A DNA stretch of 64,000 bases from Tenodera sinensis (GCA_030765045.1 CM060967.1:150355751-150419750), one strand, 5' to 3'; shown: positions 1 to 12,190, counted from the stretch's first letter. The notes: generated from the sequence alone by a model not told the origin. Translations and numbers: made by a program.

Positions 1-526
1 ATAATAACGATGTTCCATTTGTGGAAAGCATAAGTTTTGCAAAACTCACACAAATAAGTATCTCCGAAATGGTTCATTCCACAAAAAATGTCATTTGGAC
101 ATAAATTGTATGTTTTAACGACATCTACATTTTTGTACAGTAAGATTTGATCAATCTCTTACAGCGTGCCAGTTATGCAAACGTGATCCAGAGTAAACAG
201 ACTATGTGGGCTATAGCCAGAAAATCCAAAATGCACGTTTCTTTAAAGTAGAAAATCTATTTTATGACAGCGGCCGTGAAAGCTTACGCAATTTGTGCAT
301 TTCATTTGTCTTAAAAATTTCATCGCATTTTAATCAAACTCGTTAAAGCCATTTTCGAAAATCATAATTTTCGAAAAAGTTTCCATGTAAACGGCAGTTT
401 AGGGCAGAGGAAGCTTCTTCAAAATATTCATGTTGCACCCTTGGAATATATTAAACTCCAGTAGCAGCGTTGGTTTTTAACCGACATTTCATTTTTGAGT
501 TATCTTGTTCACACACACACACACAA

Positions 527-592
<66 letters not shown>

Positions 593-731
593 GCGCGCGG
601 ACCTTTTTTCTAAAAATGCTTTTTCTTTGGATTCAGGAGCCTCAAAATATATTTCTGGTAAAATCTCGACATCGAATTTTTGGATGGAATACAATACTTC
701 CCCTACTTTCTTACGTGGTGGAGAAAGTAAA
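1..731 (+). mobile_element. H-family element (Helentron/DINE-like), copy 1, left end outside window
   Basis: This is a copy of the family recurring 13 times in the window. The first base already lies inside the element, so its 5' end is cut by the window edge. Shared blocks in order: a stretch around CCATTT and CTCCGAAATGG, the GGCTATAGCCAGAAAAT block, the TTTTCGAAAA block, an (AC)n microsatellite, then TCTCGACATCGAATTTTTGG and the 3' end. The end carries ACTT-CCCCTACT followed by a degraded GTGGAGAAAGT hairpin arm, then AAAA. It has no coding capacity. The family assignment is certain as a repeat; the Helentron-like class is inferred. Confidence 0.8.
511..597. repeat. (AC)n microsatellite inside H copy 1
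   Basis: About 85 bp of AC repeat with a few interruptions, ending in CGCGCGCG. It sits at the internal position where other H copies also carry microsatellites. Histidine/threonine-rich frames across it are artefacts. Confidence 0.95.
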
Positions 732-1203
732 AGAATATCGGTTTCTGGACCAATGACAGGAGCTAGAGGGACAAACGCCATAAAGGTGCATCAGTTTTGG
801 GTTGATAATGGCCTGGACAAACGCCTGCTATATGCAATAGCAATCACGGCAGTCAGATGATCAATTCTCATCATGCGAAATCATTTTGTACTCTTAATCG
901 TGGTGGTTGTATATTTGTTTAGCAAACGTGTGTTGCAATTGGCATGTAATATTTTAAGTATATTAATGTTTTCCGATAGTGCTTAAATTTTAATATGCAA
1001 ATATTTATACATATTATGTATATTGCATATTGCATTGAAATTAATTATTATATTGTGTATTATAACTAATTTTATGTAATTCTAATTTTTAAAAGAGATG
1101 TTAATTGTAGAGTATACTTTGCCCTCTTCACAGCGCTCAAGTGAGGAAATAAATAAACAAAAAATAATTAATTAGATGCATTTATAGTATAATGTTGTGA
1201 GGT
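732..1203. other. AT-rich spacer, nothing recognised
   Basis: Very AT-rich sequence with no supported gene or repeat. It may be old repeat debris. Confidence 0.5.
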
Positions 1204-1798
1204 ATACAGTAGTTTCGCCAGTCGGAACCCCACTAAACCGAAAATCCGTCTATTCCGAACAGGGCTGGTGAAAAATACCTACCAAATTTGTTTTGAACTT
1301 TCAAACAGGAGAAAATAAAGATTATATTTAAATTAGTTTTTCTACGTAAAAAAATACATTTATTAGCACAGAAAAATATGAATTAAATGCTAAGTGAAAC
1401 AGTGAATCCGTCGCCTATCTTACACAAAAACCTAAAATCGGAACGCCTAGACCTACCAACAATGTGCATAACCAAGTTTGAATGCAATTTCTTTACGTTA
1501 ATGAGAAAACAAAACGAAAAGACAAATCAACACTTAACAAGTGAAGTCAGTGATCTTTTGACGCAATGCACTGAAACGACTGAAGAGGCAATGTTTCGCC
1601 GACTTTCTCCAAGCTACGCCAACAGTACAGTAATTGATTTTCTAGCCTCAGAATGTATTACAGCTTACTGTAGCAATTTCCTACTTTCAATCATTGTAAT
1701 ACTTCACTCGTAAAAGCTTGAAGTCAACTAATCTGAGTTTTTGCTAATCCGAACAGCGTTCGGTCCCAATTAGTTCGGATTGTTGGGACTCTATTGTT
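1204..1798. mobile_element. pogo/Tigger-like non-autonomous DNA transposon
   Basis: The left end reads ACAGTAG...CCGAAAATCCG and the right end, reverse-complemented, reads ACAATAGAGTCCCAACAATC then CGAACTAATTGGGACC. CAGTAG termini followed by repeated ATCCGAA/TTCGGAT motifs are typical of pogo/Tigger terminal inverted repeats. The arms are degraded, especially the left. The interior contains a 108-codon open frame (1387-1713) with no transposase motif that I recognise. It is probably a deleted derivative about 595 bp long. Confidence 0.55.
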
Positions 1799-3890
1799 TG
1801 GATACGTTTTCGTCTCTAACTTTTCTAATCTACGCTGAGTTGGATCATTGCATACTGTGATGACAAAAAGGAATCTTCATTAGTGAAACAGGTGCTTCTT
1901 GATTCTAGCTCACTGGCTACAGTGGAAAATGATGTCCATTTTATGTCGACTTCTGTTTAGCATCTAAGCATTTCATTAACTTGTTTGAAATTCGGAACGC
2001 CCCGTTAACTATTATGCAGCATAACACAACTGCTTGTTTTTTCTCCAAAATTACACTGCCAAAATCTGAGAGCAAGTCTGCTACTGTGACCTCCCCTCAT
2101 TAGTAAAGGCCCCACATTAGCGGAAGTAAAATGTTGGGCCTACACGTGCGACTCACGTGACTTCTTGGGGTTAACGAAACTTTACAGCTGTGAGGTTTCC
2201 ACAGACAAAATATAGCTAACATTATATGATACACCTGCTGTGCATTTTTACTTCAGACTATGCTTTTGTATTCCTGTATTAAAAGCATCATGCTACTGCA
2301 AAATAAATAACTTTGATGCTTTGAAGTAATGCTGAGGAAATAAGATTATTAGTTGAGCCTAGCATCTGTTGCTCATTATTAAAACTCAAGCACGAGTGGA
2401 GATACCCACTGGAATTGCATGTAAACAAGTCTAAACGCTCTTGAGTAACCTTCATTGCAACAGGCTTTTAATCCACCATAAACACAACACAACATCCACT
2501 AAGCTAATAAGCGGAAAGCTTTCTCATACCTAGTTTTCAGCATTGAACTACAAATAAGTAAATAATGTAGAAATACTAAAACAAAAAATAGAAAGCTATC
2601 ACCATTTTTGGTAAATCTTACAAGTAAGAATGGTTCTCTTGTGTTAACAGTGTTATGTTCTGCAGCGACCAAATATGCTTTCTAGAAGTTTACAGGTTAC
2701 GCAAAGGCCACTTCGATTTTGCAGCAGTCATCGTGATTATCGTTCCGCAAGAGAGAGCACACAGCGATATCAGTCTTTCCTTGCTACATTACACAGGCAG
2801 CGAGTTTTCCAATCTCTACCTGGAGATGGCAGCAGATGTTTCACATGTCAAAAACCTACCCACGTGCTCCTTATTTACTTAACCAACATGATATAATCTG
2901 GTCCAATATCTTTCAGATCTCTCAGAGATTTGCTTTAGGAATAAGATTACTTTTAAAATGCGTTTTCTCTAAACTTTCGAAACTCTGCAGGACTTATGAT
3001 CGCTTACAGTTCCCTTAGCATAAGAAAACGTGAACTTCGAAAAATTTACAGTAATATAAGGATGCGGAATGCTCCGATTTGTTATCATTTTCTTTAACTG
3101 CATGACTATATGGCGACTTGCCGTTGGGGTTAACAAATTAAGATACAATCTATAATTAGGTATCTTGCATGCAAAATAATCGTAATAACATATAATATAA
3201 GCGAACAAACTAAGGTTATTTAACATTAATAAGGTAACATTGAGGACTATTAATATGGTTAACACATGATAATTAATAACTGGTGCAACATTTGAGTTAT
3301 ATAGGTGAAGCTGTATTACCAGTCGTCGATGCAACCATTTTGAAGCCGAATTAGCCATTTGTAGGTCACACGTTGATAAAAAGTTTGAAGCAACAATGTT
3401 TCACGCCACCTAACAATGTATCAAACTGCTTTGTTGTACATCCCCTACCGTCGGTCGGGCACTGAAATTACTCTTCCTGTATATACTTGGTTTTGTGAAG
3501 AAAGGATTATACTAATAATTATGATGGTAACGTATAGGCGGTATATTCTAAATGACATTTTGGAAAACAGGAATTAGCATGTGGAGGAATGAGACCGAAT
3601 TTGTAAGAAAATAAGTTCGTAATATTGTTACCACGTTTTAAATAAATGACTTGAAAGTACACCCAAGTAGAACAACAAATGACGGCTGGTGGGAAGCAAG
3701 AAGTTTTGAAATTAAATGGCATTACAATTAAACGAGTCAACATATTTATTTGCTTTACTGCGAACTTCATTCCTTTTATTTATCTGAAGGTATGAAATGC
3801 TTGAGTTCTGGCTATTCCCAATTAGGGCGTAATAACCTAAAACCCAAACCGCAGCTTCAGACGTAAGAAAAGATGTTTAACCTAACCTTC
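1799..3890. other. unassigned AT-rich DNA
   Basis: No repeat family or exon recognised. The longest frames (for example 129 codons on the minus strand at 2969-3358) have biased, low-complexity composition with no domain and are judged random. Confidence 0.5.
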
Positions 3891-3892
3891 TT

Positions 3893-4085
3893 ACCGAGCG
3901 AGATGGCTCCGCAAAACATCTGATGCTCGTTTTTGAGAGGTTCTGTCTTTGATTCCCGTAGGTAGCTCACTCTAAGCTTAAGTTTTTGTGGTCAGTAGGT
4001 AAATTCTGGGGTGGTTACACATCTAATACGACTTTTTTTCCCTCATAACTTTCTTTTCATTCTATTTCCTTGTCAATTTCAGATA
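3893..4085 (+). mobile_element. SINE family B, degraded copy
   Basis: Begins ACCGAGCGAGATGGCTCCG, the tRNA-like head shared with the copies at 61.8 and 43.9 kb, followed by a box-B-like GTCTTTGATTCCCGTAGG. The body shows the family pattern GTTTTTGTGGTC...AATTCTGGGGTGGTT. It ends in the pyrimidine-rich TTTCATT...TTTCAG tail. RNA polymerase III boxes are degenerate, so it is unlikely to be active. Confidence 0.55.
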
Positions 4086-4499
4086 TATTTCTACGTTTCC
4101 TGGCGTATGAAATCCCAGACAAATGGCGCGGATACATTTTTGTAAGGAAAGAGTACTCCTCGTGGACACTAGAATGGGCAGGAACGTTCAAAGCCCTCTC
4201 AAAGTAGCTCCGGTAATTGGACTAGCGTTCCAGCCTGGATCTGTTAGGGACTACCGCCTGTCCGTTTGTATACTGTAGTCTCCCGTGGTTCACCATGGTG
4301 TGTGAAGTGTGCCCCTCCTTATATAACCTGTTACCTACAAGCACTGTCCCAGAAGCACTTGACTTGAATAGATAGCGGTTGTTTAAACATGGCTGTGGTA
4401 GAAAATACCAACCTTATAACGCTTAAGTTTGAAGTTTGAGGATCCTACATTGTTCAGTATTTGATTGACAGGCATCGACAGTGAATGCTCTCAGCGAAT

Positions 4500-5260
4500 T
4501 TGTAAACATAGATAAAATTAGTCGTTGTTACGTGGTACAATACTTTAATTTGAAATATTAAAGTTGAGTCAGATTCTACTTTGGGGGAGTCTACTCCTTC
4601 ATTTACAACAGTAAAATATTGGGTAGCAGAGTTTAAACGAAGCCCAAGACGAACAACTCAGTGGTCAACCAAATGAGGTGACCACGCCAGAAAATTTAAA
4701 GAAAATCCACAAAATGGTATTGAGTGACCGTCGACTGAAGGTGTATGACCTAGCAGATATTGCAGACATTTCAAAAAGTGCTGTACTGCATTCTGACTGA
4801 AAATTTGGACATGAGAAAGCTGCGCATCATGGGTGCCGCGTTTGCTCACAATGGAACAAAAACAGCGTCATGAGAACGTCATGAGAACGTTTGGCGATGT
4901 TTCACCGCAATAAAGCAGAGCTTTTGCGTTGACTCATAACCATGGATTTACATCTGACACGAAGGAACAGTCGAAACACTGGATTGAAAGGGGAGAATCG
5001 GCCCCAAAGAAGGCGAAGACAGCTCTATCTGCAGGCAAGGTCATGGCATCAATTTTTGAGGTGGGGTAATTTTTATTATCTCCAAGAAAATAAAAGCAAT
5101 TAATGACGGGTAATATACGAACTTGTAGCTTAAGTGTCGCAGCTTGAGTGCTGAAATCAAACACGGCCGCATTTAGCGAAAAATAAGGATTTGTTTCATC
5201 AAGACAATGCACCAGTTCACACATCCATTATCATCATGGCCAAAATCAATTAATTAAAGG
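4500..5260 (+). pseudogene. mariner-family transposase pseudogene
   Basis: Conceptual fragments match mariner transposase order: TTVKYWVAEFKR (N-terminal HTH region), then TPENLKKIHKMVLSDRRLK, then DLADIADISKSAV (second HTH), then WVPRLLTMEQKQ in another frame, LAMFHRNKAELLR, an ITMDLH segment where the first catalytic Asp region lies, SAGKVMAS-like remnants, and FHQDNAPVHTS carrying the second catalytic Asp. Several stops and frame changes break it. One is an 11 bp tandem duplication (CATGAGAACGT at 4869-4879 and 4880-4890). The C-terminal third after HTS is lost. Terminal inverted repeats were not identified. It is a dead fossil copy. Confidence 0.85.
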
Positions 5261-5261
5261 T

Positions 5262-6087
5262 CTAATTAATTCCTCATGCATCCCATTCAGCAGGTTTAGC
5301 CATCCTATAATTATTTTCGTTTCGATATTGGGAGAAATGGGTTGGTGGCAAAGGATTTGCCAACAATGAAGAGATGGAGTCTGCGGTTGAGTTCACAATT
5401 GTTGTTTCAAAATAGTAACTGGGTTGCACAAGTATTTTAGGTGATGTCAGCAGGGTCGACAAAGCTCCGAGGAGGTCCATTCCGTCCAATATTATCCCAT
5501 CGCATCCAATCCAGACATGTTTGTTTCTGTGTGTGTGTGTGTGTGTGTGTGCGTGCCTGTCTATGTCTGCCATATTTATCTCTATAAATGTGTCAAAATG
5601 TTATCGTATTCAGATATAAATTTGAGATCAAAACACATATTATACTCACGCAATCGATCTGTCTCTTACATTGAAGAAAGGCTTCGAATTTCTCTTGAAG
5701 GAAGAGAGAATTTTTAGTAGAGCCAAATGGTGGGTAATTGCGGGTAGCCCCTGCTACCACATCGTTCATCATTTGCTGCGGGAATTCGGGAGCACAAAGT
5801 GACTAGGTATGATGGATGCTATACATTAAGACAATGTGTGGTTAAAGCTTATAGCTAGTAATCGATGTTCACTGTGAAATATACTAACGATCGCTCAAGA
5901 TGTGGTTTCATGCGGGTGAGAAAATAAATGAATGTTAAGCGCTTTTTTTCACGGCCAGTCTGAAGCAAGAAGTGCTCTTGACAGTTGCAAAAACATAAAA
6001 AGAATTGATTGCAATTTCCTCCCTTTTTCCTAAAAAAATAGCAATTTTATCATTTAAAAATCACATGGCTGTAAGTTTTAAACTCAT
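5262..6087. other. spacer with short (GT)n tract
   Basis: Contains a (GT)n microsatellite at about 5527-5551. The rest is unassigned AT-rich sequence. Confidence 0.5.
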
Positions 6088-6101
6088 TTACATTTAATAC
6101 A

Positions 6102-6429
6102 CAAATCCTGGGGCATAACAACCCTTTCCAGGTCAAGGCCTACAACCCTACCACTGCGTCCTCCACCTGAGTCCTATACAGGCGTCAGATTGGGGTGTAG
6201 AACTGGAGGGTGGGACTTACCCTCCCGGACGTTTACGCGGTCTGCGCAACCACCGGCCGCTACTTTTCAAGCAAGTAGCTCCTTAATTACTACTCAGGGT
6301 CCTAATGAGGCCGTGTACCCCGGACCAGGTCTCCCAGCAGGAGAAAATTACCACACCGGCAACGAAAATCGAACCCAGGCCTCCCACTTGGTAAGCAGCA
6401 GCGCTATCACCGTGCTAAGGGGACAACCC
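6102..6429 (-). mobile_element. SINE family A, full-length copy with 14 bp target duplication
   Basis: Read on the minus strand it starts with a tRNA-like head (box-A-like TAGCACGGTGATAGCG, box-B-like GGGTTCGATTTTCG). It continues through the family body (GCCTCATTAGG, GTAGCGGCC, CACCCTCCAG, TGACGCCTGTA, GAGGACGCAGTGG) to the 3' end. It is flanked by perfect direct repeats TTACATTTAATACA at 6088-6101 and 6430-6443, the signature of LINE-mediated retroposition. Open frames across it are incidental. Confidence 0.85.
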
Positions 6430-6504
6430 TTACATTTAATACATATTAATTTTCTTATTCTATGCTAAACGTGATTTTGTTTGATTACATTAAATCAGAG
6501 TATT

Positions 6505-7213
6505 TATGAAATTTGTGTGTGTACGTGTGTGTGAGTGTGTGTGTCTGTGTCTTTGTGTGTACAGCATAACTGAAGTCTGTTATGATGCAGGGATGCAACA
6601 CGAAGTTTTTGAAGAAAATTCCTGCACCCTAAACTACCCTTTACGTAGAAAAATTTTCGAAAATTTTGATTTTCTCGAAAATTGCCCTAACGATTTTAAT
6701 TAAAATGCCATATGTTAAAGCTATTTTTATCAGAAATGATTGAATTTTCTGGCTATAGCTCATGTAGTCCTGCTTACACTGGATGATTTTTGCATAACTC
6801 GTAAACCCTAAGATATAGACAAAATCTTATTATACAAAAAAGTAGATCTTGCTGAGTGAGTGAACCATTTAGGACATATTCCTTGCTATTTGTGTGAGTG
6901 AAGCATTTCGGAGATATTCCTCGTTATTTGTGTGAGTTTTGGAAGACATGCTTTCGTTAAATAGAACATCGTTATTCATTTGCTTATATGTTAGCCGTGT
7001 AAAGAGAATGGCCTTGAAAGTTTTAAAAGATTTGACTACTGAAAGCCTACTGTATTCCCATATTCCCCTTGCACATACAAGGAAATAACCGATAACATAA
7101 TTTCTGGAAATGTTTATCTTGACTAACACGGAGAAGATACAGGAGTAATAGTTTGTAAGAATGGTTAGTACAAGGGTAGAAAGTCATGTGACTGCGACAC
7201 ATCAGAATTTTTT
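6505..7213 (-). mobile_element. H-family element, copy 2, 3' end truncated
   Basis: Minus-strand copy. The plus-strand left edge begins in the GT-rich microsatellite, so the last 100-150 bp including the 3' hairpin are missing. The 5' end is present at the right: GGTAGAAAGTCATGTGACTG then CGACACATCAGAATTTT, matching the family 5' block. Non-coding. Confidence 0.8.
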
Positions 7214-8382
7214 TTCTCAAGAAAATGGGCATAATTATTTCAGGTTTCCCGAAAGTAGTTCCATTACCGTTTTATGTCATTTCCCACTCATCATCTGTGT
7301 AAATCCAAGTAAATTTACGAAGTTAAATATCAGTCTATGAGGTTTAACTTATCCGATTTGGTTCTGTCTTTGTCTTTAGGGTACTCTACCTGCTCTGTAT
7401 AAATTCTTGGAAAACACACACCCTCTTCCAGCCCTCTAAATGGTTACATGCACTTCGTAAGTACTTATCACCATAAAGAGAGAGAAACAACCAGTGGATG
7501 TTTATGTCTCTTTCTTTGTTAAACCTGGCTAGTCAAATACCACAGACTGCAAATGTAGGTACCGTTGGTTGTGTATGGATATTTGAGGCTGTAGAAAGGA
7601 AATATATTTCACCAGAACAATTACTAAAAAAGTGGTACCGTTGAAGGAAAAGAAACATTCGCACTGAAAAACACCTGGCAGATATTCACATAAGGTGTTG
7701 ATTTGATTTCAGGCATTGTAAATTATTTTTAAACTCAGAGTTTTCAGACATTTTTGCTTTGCAAATGTACTTTAGTCTTATGGTTTTCACACCTCTATAC
7801 ACCCATGAACTTATGTGGGAAAAAATGAAATTCTGGATTAAATTTTTCACACACGCAAATATTGAACACTAATGGAAAAGCGTGTGTCTATTTTCCCATG
7901 TAATAGCTGGCACAGCAGTAAATGCTATTTATTTACACAGTAAAACAAAAATAAACATTAAAGTCATGTTGGTTTGGAAACTATAACCTGCTAAAAACAC
8001 TAAAAATAGTGAGAAACATGAAACGTTTGTAATTAGTGCTCAGTGACCTCATTTAAATTGTGATAAAACAGCACATGCAGTGGATGAAATGGTGAAACAT
8101 AGACTGTACGAGAACTTCTGATTACCCCTTGGAGTCTATTTGCATGGGTGTATGACGTCCAACACAAATTAAAGCTACTAAAGTCTTACAACGGAAGGTC
8201 ATGATATGTTGTTGGACAAACTATATTCATACATAGTTCAATTAATATAAGAGCAAAATATACATACACCATAAACATTTATTGCTATGGACTATTTGCA
8301 CAGGAGATCAGTTGTCACAATTACGATGAGAACACGGTAAATATGAATTATTTATTTTAAAAAATGGATTATTTGAGACAAA
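7214..8382. other. unassigned AT-rich DNA
   Basis: No gene, RNA or recognised repeat. Confidence 0.5.
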
Positions 8383-8394
8383 TAGTCAATAATA

Positions 8395-8506
8395 AATAGG
8401 CCGCATAACTGGAGTGCCAGTAGTGGGCAGTGGTGAGGGACGCAGCGACCGGGCGGCAAGCCTTGGCCCTTCCTGGGCTGTTGCACTGTGGGGTTAGTTA
8501 TTTTTT
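8395..8506 (+). mobile_element. SINE family A, 5'-truncated copy with 12 bp target duplication
   Basis: Only the 3' third of family A (GCCGCATAACTGG ... GGACGCAGCGACCGGGCGG ... CCTTGGCCCTTCCTGGGCTG). Perfect flanking repeats TAGTCAATAATA at 8383-8394 and 8507-8518 show it inserted in truncated form rather than being cut later. Confidence 0.85.
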
Positions 8507-8518
8507 TAGTCAATAATA

Positions 8519-9012
8519 TGACATTAAGCACTCTATAACAAGTGTACTTACTTGAGGCAAAAAATATGCAAGTCAGTAATATCAGCATGGGCAATGCATC
8601 GCGGTGTGCACTGAAAGCAGATTGATCACAGTTCTCATAGAAGCACTCTTCCGTTTATCTTTCCTCAAAGCAGAACTCCAAGGGTGTTTGAAATATACCA
8701 GTTGAATGGTTCGTTATCTCTTCACTGTCCAGGAGTCAACCAAAACAAGGGCTTTAGTTTTTTCTTGTACATCTGGCAATATTACTGGACGCTCGATACG
8801 TAAATGGAGGGCTTTAATAGAGAAGGGAAACCTATAACCGCTCCATCTATTCCTCCCTCCCTTGCCAATACAGTTGCAGCATAGCAGCTAAAACTTTACA
8901 AAGAGGTTTTCTCTCTAGTCAACAATAAAAAATAGTTTTATTTCTATTCTGCGATACAACTACCGTGAACTTCCCTTGTTAGAAAGGCTTCGAAGCTTCC
9001 TCCCTGTGAAAA
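8519..9012. other. unassigned spacer
   Basis: Nothing recognised. Confidence 0.5.
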
Positions 9013-9110
9013 AATACTGCGCACTCACACGACTTTCTCTACTCACTTTTGTACAAAATATTATTAAAACGCTCATTCTTCTACTTCAAGTTAATCGACG
9101 TAGAACTCTA
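9013..9110 (+). mobile_element. H-family 5' fragment, copy 3
   Basis: AAAAAATACTGCGCACTCAC then ACGACTTTCTCTACTC, followed by a TTGTAC-like stretch, matches the conserved H 5' terminus. Similarity fades after about 100 bp. Confidence 0.65.
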
Positions 9111-9440
9111 TGGAAACGATATTACTGGCACTACTGAAAGAAGTCATTGAATATTAGATTTGGAAGTAGAGCTATCGTATTGTTTGTATTTCTTCAGAAA
9201 ATAGATATTCTATTGCCACTTCAACACTTTTTAAAATGTGAAAATGCGTAGCGATCTGTTCGGTGGTGTTTCAAAAACCTTAGAGCCCTCTAGCTCGTTA
9301 ACAAGATGTTTACGGACAGACATTTCTGGTAAGAAAATAGTCCATTATACCTCGTGAATTATACCTTAAAATTATTTTGTTATTCTGAATCAGCCTGTAC
9401 ACATATACACAAACACACACACACGCACACACAGATATAT
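9111..9440. other. spacer with (CA)n tract
   Basis: Contains (CA)n at about 9408-9434, directly upstream of an LTR-like unit. Otherwise unassigned. Confidence 0.5.
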
Positions 9441-10110
9441 TGTGACGCTGCCCGCGGTGCACAAAAAAGGACGGTGGTGGTCAAGCTACCTCTCACGTGA
9501 GCAAACACATGACAACAGTGGGTGCAGCACGTTAAAGGTGTTTTCGAGATCGTTTGAGAAAACTCCGGTGGCCGGTTTATTTGTAAAGATTCTAAAAAGG
9601 TCCATGTTAAGTCATCCCTGCTATATAAGGAGGCGAGGCAACGAGAGTTTACAGTCAGTCAGCTTTTAGCTTCAGTTTTCGTGTGTCAGCTGCGTAAGGT
9701 CGGGTTGAAAGAACGATGCAAAGCAGTTAATGAGTTTCGAGTGATTGCATTGTCCAAGTCAGCTGTTTGAGAGACGGAGAAAGTGAAGAAAGACAGAAAG
9801 GAATGAGTCAAGGTTGTGAGAAGACAACAGTTATGAATTTCAGTATCAGAAAGCCTGTAATATATGTTAACGTCTGTAAAAGTGAATTGTGTTGTGCAAA
9901 AGTTTTAGAAGACAATAAAGCAAGAAAAAGTAATTGGACTGGAATTTGTAATTTTGTTATTAGTTTTAATATACAACACATAATATATTAGTGGCTTGAG
10001 AACTCAGACTTTAACACTTCTAGAACGTTAATCTCAAACATACGTTCCTGTGTAGTGCGTAGTTGAATAAATAAAGGATAGATTGGTGCAATGTTTGATT
10101 GTTGATGTCA
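9441..10110 (+). mobile_element. LTR-like promoter unit (probable solo LTR), family L2
   Basis: Begins TGTGACG after ATAT. It contains a TATA motif (CTATATAAGGAGGCG near 9630), a CAGTCAGTCAG start-site-like motif about 28 bp downstream, and a polyadenylation signal (AATAAATAAAGG near 10064). The same order (TATATAAGGAGGC, GTCAGTCAGT, GAGAGAC-AAAGTGAAGAAAGACA, AATG/ACTGAGCAAGGTT) recurs at 45.6 kb, so this is a dispersed repeat with Pol II promoter architecture, as expected of an LTR. The exact 3' border and target duplication were not resolved. Open frames inside are not thought to be genes. Confidence 0.6.
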
Positions 10111-11250
10111 CCAATTCATTATCGTTCACTCTTAGCAAAGATTTCCATTTTTGCTAAAATGAATCTTTTAGTACAAAATCATATTAAATAATTGGATTCC
10201 ATGTGTCTACTGGAATAACTCGTGAACATACGCTGGACAACACTGCTGTATGTAAAGCAGAGGGTCAGGAATGTTGGCAGTAAAAACTATCTGCCTGAAT
10301 ACTGCTGCGAAAAATTGAAAGAAAACCGTGATTCCCTTCGTTACTTGCAGTAGCCGATAGCAAACACACGGACAAAAGGCAATACCGACCTTCGAGGCTT
10401 GCCTAGTTTGGACTTTTCACTCGTCGTAGGTGTGAACGTATGTATATGAGTGAAAATTGCGTTTGTAAACAAAACATTCAGCTGTTCGACCCTACTCTGT
10501 TGCAGATTGTGCAGATAATCTATTAAGCAATGTTCAATTATCTTCTTGAACTTTCATCACAGATGAATTTATTACACTTTTTTTATTCGTCCTATTTGAA
10601 TCTATAGTTATACCAAATCTGGGCATCAAAGTTAACAGAGTTTAACCAACAGAAATAACTAAAAGAAAAAAAAGCAAGGTTCTTTAGGGGCAACAAATGA
10701 CGATATGAAACACACCAGATTTTCAGTATACAATATAATTTGGTATTTAGAGCAAATTCTCTGGATGTGGTGTTTGTTTCGTTGCAACAGGAACTGTGAA
10801 ACTAGCTACTACTTGTGTTAGTGTGGCAACTGCAGAGCTGCGAGTGCTGTTTGCTTTTATCCGTGGAACTGTAGCAATATTGACTTCAGAATGCAACACC
10901 TATGTTGTGAAGCATACAGTTTTGTTTTTATTGTCTGCCCTGGAGACAATTTTAGTCAAGAGTAGTGGTTTACTATCCACATACACAGGACGGCACAGCA
11001 AGTGAATTTGCCTGTAGACGGTGTTATTTTATTTCTCGTCGCACTGCACCAAGTTGTGTCATTTGGATCTTCAGATCTGAAGTGAAATTTTTGGAAACCA
11101 TTTACTTTGAGAAAGTTAAGAGGCAATTATCTGACAGGAATGTTATAATTATTGTGTTCTCCATTCCAGTTATTTATTTATGCTACCTATTGCTAGTGTT
11201 TTTAAACATACAAGCCCTGTGTGGGCAATGTTTCAGAGCTAGAATCGGAA
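10111..11250. other. unassigned DNA
   Basis: No supported feature. Two overlapping short open frames (10796-11267) lack recognisable domains. Confidence 0.5.
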
Positions 11251-11255
11251 CTGGC

Positions 11256-11332
11256 ACAGTAGCTTAATGGTTAGAACAACCGCACGGCAAGCATAAGGAC
11301 TGTAGTTCAAATCCCGGCTCTTACAAACTTGT
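11256..11332 (+). mobile_element. tRNA-derived SINE head (family D)
   Basis: GGCACAGTAGCTTAATGGTT resembles a box A and GTAGTTCAAATCCCGG resembles a box B at tRNA-like spacing. The acceptor-stem ends do not pair, so it is not a functional tRNA gene. Confidence 0.45.
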
Positions 11333-12190
11333 CACGGTTTGTGTGTTTGCGAAAGATTTGAGCGGAATGTCTGTGGTCCAAATCGCGACTGTGACACTGA
11401 ATTCTTCAGTTCCGATTCTAAAACTCTTGTATATCTCTAAAGCGAAAATATGTTTACGTATATTTGTTCTGAGTAAACATTGTATTACTTTAAATTATAG
11501 CAAGGCTCAAAGAACCACTCGCGTTTGTGGTACGGTGTTTGCATGTCTACCTCACATTCAAGAGCTCCGGAGAGGAAATCTCCTTATCCTGAGAAGATGT
11601 ATGTTGGATAACCTGAACACATGACTAGCTGGAATACATGGTTGTCGATTTTTTGTTAGGATATTGTGTTATTAGGATGAAATAAGGTAAGCCTATTTAT
11701 ATGGAATCACTTATTTAGCTTAAATTTAATGAACTACACTGGTATATTTTCAGAAAATATAGAGGTGCCTTAAATAAGTAATTTGAGATCGGAGACTTAT
11801 GGTCTGTTCAAATTTCAAAGTTACGGCTTCAAGTTTCTAAAGTGCTAGTACGCCACTGACTAATGTCAGTCATCCTATTATAGAGTGCAACATACGAAAA
11901 CTAAGTGAGGTTTTGGAATGTACCTCTTTGGCGTAATGATTATGATATTAGTGTTCGAGTATATGGTCCTCATGGTTTTGAGTTTACTTCCTTTCTTTCT
12001 TTTGAGTAGAGCATATTAATGTTTGGTCTAGATACTAAATTCTGTTTCAATTTGTGCATTTTTTCAATTAAATACAATTAATTACAACTCTTGCTAACAA
12101 AGACTTGAGCACTGCTTAGTACATTTATACACGGCACTTCAAAATGGGAAGTGGTTTAAAGGATGAACAAAGTACAAAAGCATGTAAAAA
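11333..12190. other. spacer with a possible second tRNA-like head
   Basis: At about 11925-11985 CTTTGGCGTAATGATTATGA and a later GGTTTTGAGTTTA resemble decayed box A/box B. Otherwise nothing recognised. Confidence 0.35.

Noticed and set aside
495..860. 121-codon His/Thr-repeat frame
   Set aside because: Runs through the (AC)n microsatellite of H copy 1 and element sequence; non-coding.
2969..3358. 129-codon minus-strand frame
   Set aside because: AT-driven composition, no motif, no upstream signals or homologous repeat in the window.
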